This document shows, in pieces, positions 8,276 through 15,009 of a DNA stretch of 64,000 nucleotides (within the stretch, counting starts at the first letter, position 1; each line of letters opens with the position of its first letter). A program made the position numbers and the translations under genes. The stretch covers positions 1,612,001 through 1,676,000 of the forward strand of contig CP034120.1 in assembly GCA_003856375.1 (NCBI GenBank), given 5' to 3'. This DNA comes from Glaciecola amylolytica. GTDB lineage: Bacteria; Bacteroidota; Bacteroidia; Flavobacteriales_D; Crocinitomicaceae. The notes under the pieces were generated by a model, which did no database searches, was not told where the DNA came from, and saw only the letters and a list, made by a program, of their open reading frames with translations.

Positions 8276-8833
8276 ATGAATGCAGATGCACTGATTGATG
8301 AAATAGCGGTTTTGCCCCCGGAATCAAGGGAAGCATTAAAAGCCTGTTTGTCGGAAGTTTCCTATCCGAAAGGGCATTTGCTGCTCCGAGCGGAAAAAGT
8401 GGAGTCGGGCATTTATTTTATCAAAAAAGGAATCGTCAGAGCTTACGCAAATCAGAATGACAACGAGATTACCTTCTGGTTCGGATCGGAAGGTCAGACC
8501 ATTATTTCGATGAAAAGCTACGTGGAAAACCTGCCGGGATACGAAAACATCGAGCTTTTGGAAGACTGTGAATTGCTGGAATTGAAAACAAGCGATTTGA
8601 AACACCTGTTCAAAACGGATATTCACATCGCTAATTGGGGAAGACGTTTTGCGGAAAAAGAGCTCATCAGAACAGAAGAGCGCTTAATTTCCCGCCAATT
8701 CAGAACAGCATTGGAACGCTACACAGAATTGCTCGAAACGAACCCTGATCTGGTGAAAAGAGTACAACTCGGTTACATTGCTTCCTATCTCGGAATCACA
8801 CAAGTCAGTTTGAGCAGAATCCGGGCGAAATAA
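8276..8833 (+). CDS. Crp/Fnr family transcriptional regulator
   Basis: 185 residues. An N-terminal cyclic-nucleotide-binding-like beta barrel (GHLLLRAEKVESGIYFIKKG near 37-56) leads to a dimer helix and a short helix-turn-helix near the C-terminus (LGYIASYLGITQVSLSRIRA). It lacks Fnr-type cysteines, and I do not see a clear cAMP-binding cassette, so the ligand is unknown. It starts 24 bases after the ABC-F stop. The next gene, 133 bases downstream on the same strand, is an SMR exporter. Small Crp-like regulators next to exporters often control them, which is an inference here. Confidence 0.88.
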   Translation: MNADALIDEIAVLPPESREALKACLSEVSYPKGHLLLRAEKVESGIYFIKKGIVRAYANQNDNEITFWFGSEGQTIISMKSYVENLPGYENIELLEDCELLELKTSDLKHLFKTDIHIANWGRRFAEKELIRTEERLISRQFRTALERYTELLETNPDLVKRVQLGYIASYLGITQVSLSRIRAK

Positions 8834-8966
8834 CCAAAATCCGACCGAGCGGAGTATAAAGGAACTTTTCTGAATTTTTTATCATTTGTAAAATGTTTCC
8901 TGAATTCTCTTTCGGAACTTTGTCGAAACAAATGAACAAAATAGTGATTCTCTTAACTCTGAAAGT

Positions 8967-9293
8967 ATGAACTGGATAATATTGATTGTAGCCGGATTAT
9001 TTGAAGTGGCTTTCGCTTCGTGTTTGGAAAAAGCGCGTATTTCTACCGGAAACGCAGTATATTGGTGGTATACCGGTTTCTTTATTTCAATAACGGTAAG
9101 TATGTTGTTGTTGATGAAAGCGATTCAGACCTTACCGATCGGAACGGCTTATGCGGTTTGGACCGGAATAGGAGCGGTGGGAACCGTTTTGGTGGGAATT
9201 TTCATTTTTAAAGAACCGATCAGCTTCTGGAAATTATTCTTCATCATAACATTGGTTGGCTCCATTATCGGACTGAAAGCCGTTGCACATTAA
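8967..9293 (+). CDS. SMR family exporter (SugE/Gdx-like)
   Basis: 108 residues, four predicted membrane helices, the usual SMR length. The essential TM1 glutamate is Glu13 in GLFEVAFASCLEKA. The second half of the protein shows LPIGTAYAVWTGIGAVGT, the signature of the SugE/Gdx branch, many of whose members export guanidinium, rather than the EmrE multidrug branch. It works as an antiparallel dimer exchanging substrate for protons. No guanidine riboswitch was recognised in the 133-base leader. A perfect 13-bp hairpin follows the stop. The Crp/Fnr gene upstream is the likely local regulator. Confidence 0.9.
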   Translation: MNWIILIVAGLFEVAFASCLEKARISTGNAVYWWYTGFFISITVSMLLLMKAIQTLPIGTAYAVWTGIGAVGTVLVGIFIFKEPISFWKLFFIITLVGSIIGLKAVAH

Positions 9294-9309
9294 CAAGACA
9301 GATTATTTG

Positions 9310-9350
9310 GTATATCAGCAGGGTGAAATAAGTTTATCCTGCTGATATAC
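9310..9350 (+). terminator. Strong hairpin after the SMR gene (possible terminator)
   Basis: Perfect 13-bp arms GTATATCAGCAGG (9310-9322) and CCTGCTGATATAC (9338-9350) with a 15-base loop. There is no T-run after it, so intrinsic termination is doubtful; it may instead stabilise the 3' end. Confidence 0.45.
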
Positions 9351-9409
9351 AACAATTCATGGTTTTTTCTGATAATCTCTTATATTCGTAGGAATTAATC
9401 AACGAAAAC

Positions 9410-9865
9410 ATGAAAAAGACCATCTTAATCATCACGACATTATTTCTGGGATTTGCAGCATCTGCACAATTTGTTGCACGTGTCGAAATGAAAGAAGACA
9501 TTCCCGGTATTTGTGATAAGAACGAAGTGTATGCATTGTTCCCGGGTTTTAAAGGACAGGAAGAAGCAGTTTGCCCGCTGACCAAAGCCGAAATCTTAAA
9601 AAGACTCAATGAAGAAGTCGCTTTCCTGAAACTAAATCCCAAATTTTCCGGTGATGGAATGATTGGAATCTTCATCAATTGTGAAGGAGAAATGGTACAA
9701 TGCGAAATGGACAACAAGACCAAAAACGAAGAGTTGGATAAACAAATAGAAGCGGTTTTCAGTTCGTTGGGAGTCTGGAAAAGTGGAAAACTCGACGGGA
9801 AAAATGTTGACAGCCACGTATTGTTCAGTTTCAAAGTCAAGAAAGGGAAAATCACATTTGATTAA
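9410..9865 (+). CDS. Secreted protein with TonB C-terminal-like domain
   Basis: 151 residues with an N-terminal signal peptide (about 1-20, ending ASAQ). The mature part resembles the TonB C-terminal fold seen in many Bacteroidota proteins: GMIGIFINCEGEMVQCEMDN (strand-turn-strand with two cysteines), a helix (LDKQIEAVFSSL), then WKSGKLDGKNVDSHVLFSFKV, corresponding to the W.PG..nG..V....F.V ending. It lacks the membrane anchor and proline-rich spacer of true TonB, so it may be a periplasmic relative rather than an energy transducer. Stand-alone gene; the role is unknown. Confidence 0.65.
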   Translation: MKKTILIITTLFLGFAASAQFVARVEMKEDIPGICDKNEVYALFPGFKGQEEAVCPLTKAEILKRLNEEVAFLKLNPKFSGDGMIGIFINCEGEMVQCEMDNKTKNEELDKQIEAVFSSLGVWKSGKLDGKNVDSHVLFSFKVKKGKITFD

Positions 9866-9923
9866 TGTTTTGTCCAAAGAGTAATTATTGATTTGAACGA
9901 AAAGAGGTAGTTTTGAATCCTGT

Positions 9924-10424
9924 ATGAAATCAATGTGGCGAATTCTTTATTTCCTGGTGTTTTGTGCCCTGTTATCAGGCCTTTTCTTCGGATTGGGTGA
10001 CAAAATCATGTTTGGGAAATCGATTTTTGTGAAAATTATTCCCTTCATTCTGATTTTTATCGGAATACCATTTTTTTTGTACATGTTTCTTAAAACCTTT
10101 CGGATTAAACGCTCCCTTCTGGTTGGAAAAATTGTGCCTTTGAGTATTATGATTCTGGGCCCCGGATTCGGATTTTGGGCAAAATACACTTCGGAAAATG
10201 ACCTCGAAAAGTATGGGAAGCAGGTTGACGGAAAAGTAATAAGCAGAGAATGGAGCAGCCGGCGACCAAGTGGGTGGGTTGTATCCGCTGAGTTTGTCTA
10301 TAACTCCAAAAAGTACGAGACCTTTTCCAAATCAGAGAGAAGACATCACTATGAACCCGGAGAAAAAGTTCAGGTTCGTTTTTCAACCCGGAATCCGGAA
10401 AACAACGAATTGGTATTGAAATAA
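9924..10424 (+). CDS. DUF3592-like membrane protein
   Basis: 166 residues. Three hydrophobic segments (about 8-28, 38-57 and 67-85) precede a soluble domain containing DGKVISREWSSRRPSGWVVS, then VYNSKKYETFS and a final beta strand FSTRNPENNELVLK. This matches DUF3592: a domain with a G.v......... pattern followed by P....V.Y.P.NP.. at the end. Function of the family is not known. It ends just before a promoter for the following LuxR-type gene, so the two are probably separate transcripts. Confidence 0.65.
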   Translation: MKSMWRILYFLVFCALLSGLFFGLGDKIMFGKSIFVKIIPFILIFIGIPFFLYMFLKTFRIKRSLLVGKIVPLSIMILGPGFGFWAKYTSENDLEKYGKQVDGKVISREWSSRRPSGWVVSAEFVYNSKKYETFSKSERRHHYEPGEKVQVRFSTRNPENNELVLK

Positions 10425-10433
10425 AACCACCTT

Positions 10434-10462
10434 TTTGATGTGGATCAATTCAACTATCTTTG
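10434..10462 (+). promoter_or_regulatory. Promoter deciding the LuxR-type gene start
   Basis: TTTG at 10434-10437, a 17-base spacer and TATCTTTG at 10455-10462. It lies downstream of the upstream in-frame GTG at 10440, so translation must begin at the ATG at 10479. Confidence 0.65.
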
Positions 10463-10478
10463 TTGTTCAATTACAAGG

Positions 10479-10949
10479 ATGTTTCGCAAGCTTTTCGGTT
10501 CATATAAACTCATTTTACTTTACGGGATTTCACTCGCAGGATTGCTGTTTCTGATGCGTTGGCTGGAGTTTCGCCTTTTGTTGATTGATCGTTCCACGGA
10601 ATTATACGCTTTGGCAATTGCAGTGATTTTTACAATTCTCGGTATTTGGGTAGCGCGACATTTATCCAAGCCAAAAACCGTATTGGTCGAAAAGACAATT
10701 TATGTCGGAAATTCAGAAACTTTTGAACGGAACGAGCAAATCATCACCCAATTGGGGTTGAGTAAACGTGAATTGGAAGTGCTTGAACTGATGGCTCAGG
10801 GATTGAGCAACCACGAAATTGCGGAGCGTCTGTTCGTTTCCCTGAATACAATCAAAACACATTGTTCCAGATTGTTTGAAAAACTGGATGTCAAGCGGAG
10901 AACCCAGGCAGTAGAATCAGCAAAACGATTGGGAATTATTTCGCTTTAA
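10479..10949 (+). CDS. Membrane-anchored LuxR-type transcriptional regulator
   Basis: 156 residues from the ATG at 10479. Two hydrophobic helices (about 10-27 and 37-58) anchor the N-terminus. A short linker follows, then a complete LuxR/NarL helix-turn-helix (LSKRELEVLELMAQGLSNHE, then the recognition helix VSLNTIKTHCSRLFEKLDVK). There is no receiver or ligand-binding domain. A membrane-tethered DNA-binding protein of this type probably senses something in the membrane or is controlled by a partner there. The next gene, 76 bases on, is a DUF4199 membrane protein, which may be its target or its partner (inference). Confidence 0.82.
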   Translation: MFRKLFGSYKLILLYGISLAGLLFLMRWLEFRLLLIDRSTELYALAIAVIFTILGIWVARHLSKPKTVLVEKTIYVGNSETFERNEQIITQLGLSKRELEVLELMAQGLSNHEIAERLFVSLNTIKTHCSRLFEKLDVKRRTQAVESAKRLGIISL

Positions 10950-11025
10950 AACGCGAAATCACCCGAAAGTATGAGCCGAAAAGCCCATAGATTCTCACTT
11001 TTGTCGAAATATAAAACAAGAAAAG

Positions 11026-11553
11026 ATGAAAAGAATTGTATTGGTTTACGGAGTCATTTCCGGTTTGATTACGGCATTTTGGATTTTAATTGCCATGCTT
11101 TTTGTGCCAAAAGAAATGCACATGAGCATCGGAATGATTCTCGGATATGCTTCGATGATCATTGCGAACATATTTTTGGTTGTGGGAGTCAAAAACTACC
11201 GCGATAGGTACAATGGTGGCGTGATTACTTTTGGAAAAGCATTGAAAGTCGGACTTCTCATTGCCTTCATTGCTTCTACATTTTATGTCGTTACGTGGCT
11301 GGTATATTTCTTCGGAGTTGGTACCGATTTCATGGATTATTTCGTACAGAGTACCCATCAGGAACTGGTAGAAAGCGGAGCAAGTGCTGCAGAAATTGCG
11401 AAACAAAGCAAAGAAATGAACGAATTTATGGTGATGTATCAAAACCCGTTCTTCAATGCTGCCGTAACCTACATGGAAATTCTTCCGATAGGAATTTTGT
11501 TTGCGCTCATTACTGCTTTGGTGATGAAGAGAAAAGAACCGAAAACGAATTAA
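11026..11553 (+). CDS. DUF4199 membrane protein
   Basis: 175 residues, four membrane helices. The pattern is that of DUF4199: YGVISGLITAFWILIAML at the start, GMILGYASMIIANIFLVVGV, then the conserved loop YRDRYNGGVITFGKALKVG near 60-78, a long periplasmic/cytoplasmic helix rich in Glu/Gln, and a last helix (ILPIGILFALITALVM) with a basic tail. The family is almost confined to Bacteroidota and has no known function. It follows the membrane-anchored LuxR-type regulator on the same strand; a -7-like CACTTTTG about 25 bases before the ATG suggests it can also be transcribed alone. Confidence 0.85.
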   Translation: MKRIVLVYGVISGLITAFWILIAMLFVPKEMHMSIGMILGYASMIIANIFLVVGVKNYRDRYNGGVITFGKALKVGLLIAFIASTFYVVTWLVYFFGVGTDFMDYFVQSTHQELVESGASAAEIAKQSKEMNEFMVMYQNPFFNAAVTYMEILPIGILFALITALVMKRKEPKTN

Positions 11554-11573
11554 TCCGATCTCCCGATTGGTCA

Positions 11574-11601
11574 TTGGTATTGATTGAATCCGGTATCTTT
11601 A
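11574..11601 (+). promoter_or_regulatory. Promoter of the 11620 gene
   Basis: TTG at 11574-11576, a 17-base spacer, TATCTTTA at 11594-11601. The upstream in-frame TTG at 11584 lies inside it, which sets the start at the ATG at 11620. Confidence 0.6.
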
Positions 11602-11619
11602 CCGGACAAAAAAGTTCAG

Positions 11620-12024
11620 ATGAGTAAACAAGCAGCGGCCGGACGCATGTTCCAGGATATCAATTTCAAGGTGAAAAGTGCCAAAGGAAAGAAATTGGAA
11701 CAGTTGATTGGTGTGGAAGATCCGGAAAATCCGGAGCGCGGCCCGATCCTGATTTACATCAAAATGGAAGGAATCAGCTGGTCGCAATATTATCTGGATG
11801 TTTGTTTCGGTGTTTGGGAAAACTGGGGCGAAATCGATACGGAAGACGAATCCTATTCCTACCATGACTATGCGAAGCGATTTGAAGTAGAAAATCAGAT
11901 TATCCAGTCTGCATATTGCAAAGACAACGAAATCACGCTGGAATTTGAAAATGGAGAAAAACTGATACTCAAATACAAAGACCCGGATGATTGGGACGGA
12001 GATCATGAAATGGTGAAAGTTTAG
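11620..12024 (+). CDS. Hypothetical acidic protein
   Basis: 134 residues, cytoplasmic, no family recognised. The first part is basic and helical (MSKQAAAGRMFQDINFKVKS); the rest is acidic and beta-rich, with aromatic patches (GISWSQYYLDVCFGVWENWG near 55) and a repetitive closing of short strands (FENGEKLILKYKDPDDWDGD). The pattern of alternating strands could be a small immunity- or chaperone-like fold, but this is a guess. Monocistronic, with its own promoter and a very short leader. Confidence 0.65.
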   Translation: MSKQAAAGRMFQDINFKVKSAKGKKLEQLIGVEDPENPERGPILIYIKMEGISWSQYYLDVCFGVWENWGEIDTEDESYSYHDYAKRFEVENQIIQSAYCKDNEITLEFENGEKLILKYKDPDDWDGDHEMVKV

Positions 12025-12146
12025 AGAACAGGCAAAATCGAATTTCACCTTTTCGCTTTTTAATCATCACTTCATTTTACCCCTGACATACCTTTGTCAC
12101 AAGCCCCTTTTATCTTTGACTCATAAATCAATTTAAAACGAGAATC

Positions 12147-12569
12147 ATGAGTAATTCAACAACATTAAGAGGTTTGGCAACGGTCAATTTTTATGCAGCG
12201 GATCTGGAAGCAGCGAAACACTGGTATACTGAGTTTTTAGGAATCGAACCGTATTTCAATGTTCCGGGATATACCGAATTCAGAATCGGTGATTATCAAC
12301 AGGAATTGGGAATTATCGATGCGAACTATGCGCCCGAAGGATATTCCGGAAAGCCTGCAGGAGCGATCGTATATTGGCATGTGGACAATTTGCAGGAAAC
12401 GTTGGATCGTTTGATTTCCTTAGGAGCAACACCTTTTTTACCAATTACGGATCACAGTCAGGGAAAAGGAACTTTCGTCACAGCTTCGGTTGCAGATCCA
12501 TTTGGAAATGTGTTGGGAATTATGACCAATGTTCATTATCTGGACATTCTGAATCAAAAGAACAAGTAA
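12147..12569 (+). CDS. VOC (glyoxalase/bleomycin-resistance fold) protein
   Basis: 140 residues. Two babbab modules: VNFYAADLEAAKHWYTEFLG at 11-30 and the second half WHVDNLQETLDRLISLGA followed by SVADPFGNVLGIM, the D..GN..G signature of the vicinal-oxygen-chelate superfamily. Such proteins bind a metal and act as dioxygenases, lyases or drug-sequestering proteins; substrate cannot be read here. A -7 element TATCTTTG (12111-12118) precedes it. The following YdeI-type gene starts 12 bases after the stop and is probably cotranscribed. Confidence 0.85.
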   Translation: MSNSTTLRGLATVNFYAADLEAAKHWYTEFLGIEPYFNVPGYTEFRIGDYQQELGIIDANYAPEGYSGKPAGAIVYWHVDNLQETLDRLISLGATPFLPITDHSQGKGTFVTASVADPFGNVLGIMTNVHYLDILNQKNK

Positions 12570-12580
12570 AACTTCGAACG

Positions 12581-12958
12581 ATGGAAATGAAAGACGGAAA
12601 GCCGGCCATTTATGCACCTGCACGCAAAGAGTGGAGAAAGTGGTTGGAAGAAAATAGTCAGGCGGAAAAATCCGTTTGGCTGATTCTTTACCATAAAAAG
12701 AGTCAAACCGAAAGCGTGAATCTGATTGAAGCAACAGAGGAAGCCTTATGTTTCGGCTGGATTGACAGTTTATGCAAAAAGCGCGATTCGGAAAGTTATT
12801 ACCTGACTTTTGGCCACCGGAATCCGAAAACGAGCAAATGGAGTCAAATCAATATCGAACGTGCCGAAAGAATGGTTCGGGAAGGATTAATGACCGAACA
12901 CGGGCAGCGTTTGATTGATCTTGCGAAACAGCAGGGAAAGTGGACGGAGGTGAGTTGA
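12581..12958 (+). CDS. YdeI-family protein, C-terminally truncated
   Basis: 125 residues from the ATG at 12581, chosen because family N-termini begin near here; the frame is open further upstream but that part only shadows the VOC gene. The sequence follows the YdeI/OmdA family: EWRKWLEENSQAEKSVWLIL, then EEALCFGWIDSLCKKRDSES, then RNPKTSKWSQINIERAERMV and GLMTEHGQRLIDLAKQQGKW. Family members normally continue about 60 more residues into a P.DL..AL...... (OmdA) domain. Here the frame stops five residues after the GKW, and nothing in the next 150 bases resembles the missing part. It is either a decayed gene or a natural short form. Confidence 0.75.
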   Translation: MEMKDGKPAIYAPARKEWRKWLEENSQAEKSVWLILYHKKSQTESVNLIEATEEALCFGWIDSLCKKRDSESYYLTFGHRNPKTSKWSQINIERAERMVREGLMTEHGQRLIDLAKQQGKWTEVS

Positions 12959-13108
12959 AATTAAGAATTCTGTTTCCGGAAAGAGAAGCAGTGACTAGTT
13001 ATTTTTAGCGAAATAATTCAGGAACTCGCCATTAATCGTCACGAATGTCATTTACAATTGATAATTTAGAACCGTTCAACCAGTGTGATAAATACAAAAA
13101 CGGATTTC

Positions 13109-13663
13109 ATGAAATTTCAATACTATTTATTCCTTTCAATTGCTTTGATGACGGCTTGCAGCGAAAATAAACAAGCGGAGAAAACCATCGAAAACAAAGA
13201 GGAATTAGTTGAAAAATCGGTAGAGAAAACTCAACCCGTTGAACCTGAATCTGTAGATTTCAAGCGATTGAAACTGGATACATTGGTGGCGCTTACCATC
13301 ATGAAAGAGGAGAGCAACAATGTTTACGAGAAGTTCGGGATTGATTTCACCGGATATTGCTATGCCTGCGATGCTGCAGATTTAATTTTGGATAATGAGC
13401 AGATAAAACTGGTAAATACTTGCGACCCGGAAGTGAAAAAAGTATTTCGCATTCAAAAAAAATCACTGACAAAAGACGGATTTACACTCGATTCGGAAGG
13501 CTATAAGTTCGTTTTTTCAAGAATCGACAATACTCCGATTTATAAACTGAAACTGCCTGGAAAACCCTTCAACGACCCGGAACTTCGACTGAATACCTAT
13601 TTCACCACCAGGAAAGCACTTCCGAAGTTTGAAGTTCATGATTGTGGCGATTTTCAAGGATAG
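13109..13663 (+). CDS. Hypothetical lipoprotein
   Basis: 184 residues from the ATG at 13109, which begins the signal peptide (MKFQYYLFLSIALMTACSEN, lipobox MTAC). An upstream in-frame start at 13085 would add eight non-signal residues and is not used. A Glu/Lys-rich linker (about 22-50) leads to a small domain containing GYCYACDAAD and NTCDPEVK, with paired cysteines that may form disulfides. The end has a further Cys (VHDCGDF). No family recognised; probably membrane-anchored in the periplasm. Confidence 0.7.
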   Translation: MKFQYYLFLSIALMTACSENKQAEKTIENKEELVEKSVEKTQPVEPESVDFKRLKLDTLVALTIMKEESNNVYEKFGIDFTGYCYACDAADLILDNEQIKLVNTCDPEVKKVFRIQKKSLTKDGFTLDSEGYKFVFSRIDNTPIYKLKLPGKPFNDPELRLNTYFTTRKALPKFEVHDCGDFQG

Positions 13664-13711
13664 ATTATGGAAATTCAATCCTAAATGAATCTGAATAGAT
13701 AAATTTATCTG

Positions 13712-14296
13712 ATGAAACTTCTCTTATCTTGTTCCTTTTGTTGTGTATTTCTCTTTTCCTTCGGACAGAAAGGATTTGAAGTCATTGAACAAGCTGAAAA
13801 GCAAATTGAAAAAGGGAATTACAAAAAAGCTGAGAAACTACTCAATAAAGCCGATTCCATGGATTATGGTTTTTGCGGACTTGCCTGGGGTGAAGCCCGT
13901 TCTATTATTGCAATTAACCGATGTAAAATACGTGCTGGACGAGGAGAATATTTACTGGCGGCCAATCAATTAAATAATACGGATTATTGGAATTCATATG
14001 AATTGGATACTTTGAAAATGACGTATTTTATTCGTTCGTTAGGAAAAGAAATCATTAAACGCGAGATTGATTCCTGCCTCGAAGCAATTGTTTCTGTAGA
14101 CTCAACAGAATGGATGGATTTTGAATTGACATTGTATGTAGGATTTTCTGAAAAACCACTTATTTTCTCTTATGAAACAAGTCAAATGATTTTTAGAGAT
14201 GTCATTTATCCTTCAAAGGAATACAAAGAAAAAACATTGATTGATAGGTTCAGGTTAGCTGTTAAAAAGCAATATTTCTATCAACTATTGCTTTGA
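13712..14296 (+). CDS. Hypothetical secreted protein with one TPR-like helical hairpin
   Basis: 194 residues with a signal peptide (about 1-18, ending SFGQ). Residues 22-50 (IEQAEKQIEKGNYKKAEKLL) look like a TPR-type helix pair; the rest is helical, with a pattern typical of Bacteroidota secreted TPR-like proteins (WGEARSIIAINRCKIRAGRG). The C-terminus is plain and has no T9SS sorting domain. The following intergenic stretch (14297-14474) is A/T-rich with no gene. Confidence 0.6.
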   Translation: MKLLLSCSFCCVFLFSFGQKGFEVIEQAEKQIEKGNYKKAEKLLNKADSMDYGFCGLAWGEARSIIAINRCKIRAGRGEYLLAANQLNNTDYWNSYELDTLKMTYFIRSLGKEIIKREIDSCLEAIVSVDSTEWMDFELTLYVGFSEKPLIFSYETSQMIFRDVIYPSKEYKEKTLIDRFRLAVKKQYFYQLLL

Positions 14297-14474
14297 AAGT
14301 AAATACTATAATCCATAATTTTTTCCAGTCAGTTCGAGTACTGAATTTCCAGTATGTCCAGATCGACTTTGATTTCTCAAAGAACGAAATTTCAATAACC
14401 AATTCGGTTTCCACAACACTCAAAAACCGGGCAAGATTTTTGCGATAAGTACACAAACAAAAAATAAAAACACC

Positions 14475-14939
14475 ATGAAACAATTCTTCCTGCTCGCACT
14501 TGCCTTATTGTCATTCGTTTCATTGAATGCACAAACAAAAGTATACAAAGGAAATTCCACCAGTTATTCCGACTGCTTATATTCCGTCAGCGGAGAAAAA
14601 ATCTACCACGGAAACTCAACATCCTATTCCGATTGCGTTTTTACGGTAAACGGAAATAAGATTTACAGGGGGAACTCAACGTCTTATTCGGATTGCATCT
14701 ACACCATTAACGGCAATAAAATCTACAGAGGAAACTCGACCAGCTATTCGGATTGTTTGTACACGATCGACAAAGGAAAAGTGTATTACGGAAATTCTAC
14801 CAGTTATTCCGATTGCATGCTGACGATAGACGGAGCAAAAGTATACAGAGGTAATTCAACCAGCTACTCCAATTGTTTGGGAACAATCAGCGGAGAATTA
14901 TCTGTTGAAACGATAGCCATTCTTCTCGGAAATTATTAG
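14475..14939 (+). CDS. Secreted protein of six 20-residue GNSTSYSDC repeats
   Basis: 154 residues: a signal peptide (1-20, ending LNAQ), then six consecutive 20-residue units (residues 22-141) of the form K-[IV]-Y-x-GNSTSYSDC-x-x-[ST]-[IV]-x-G, and a 13-residue tail. The core GNSTSYSDC is identical in five units; the sixth has SNC. Each unit carries one cysteine. The alternating hydrophobic/polar spacing suggests short beta hairpins arranged in a closed ring or short propeller (inference; distantly reminiscent of beta-flower proteins). No known family was recognised. There is no T9SS domain, so it is probably periplasmic or released. The upstream 178 bases hold no other gene. Confidence 0.75.
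   Translation: MKQFFLLALALLSFVSLNAQTKVYKGNSTSYSDCLYSVSGEKIYHGNSTSYSDCVFTVNGNKIYRGNSTSYSDCIYTINGNKIYRGNSTSYSDCLYTIDKGKVYYGNSTSYSDCMLTIDGAKVYRGNSTSYSNCLGTISGELSVETIAILLGNY
14538..14897 (+). repeat. Six tandem 60-bp coding repeats
   Basis: Each unit encodes 20 residues. Synonymous positions differ strongly between units (e.g. AGTTATTCC, TCCTATTCC, TCTTATTCG, AGCTATTCG for SYS), while the peptide is unchanged. Confidence 0.85.
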
Positions 14940-15009
14940 CAATGCAACCGTTCCCGGAGAACGATTACAGGCAGAAATAAGTATCTTGTGATTTCATTTC
15001 AATTGTACA

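Noticed and set aside
8834-8966. Guanidine riboswitch before the SMR exporter
   Set aside because: I could not find the conserved guanidine-I, II or III motifs; only an A/T-rich leader is visible.
10440-10478. GTG start for the LuxR-type gene
   Set aside because: The -7 promoter box lies at 10455-10462, downstream of that codon.
14538-14897. CRISPR-like regular 60-bp repeats
   Set aside because: They are in-frame coding repeats without unique spacers.
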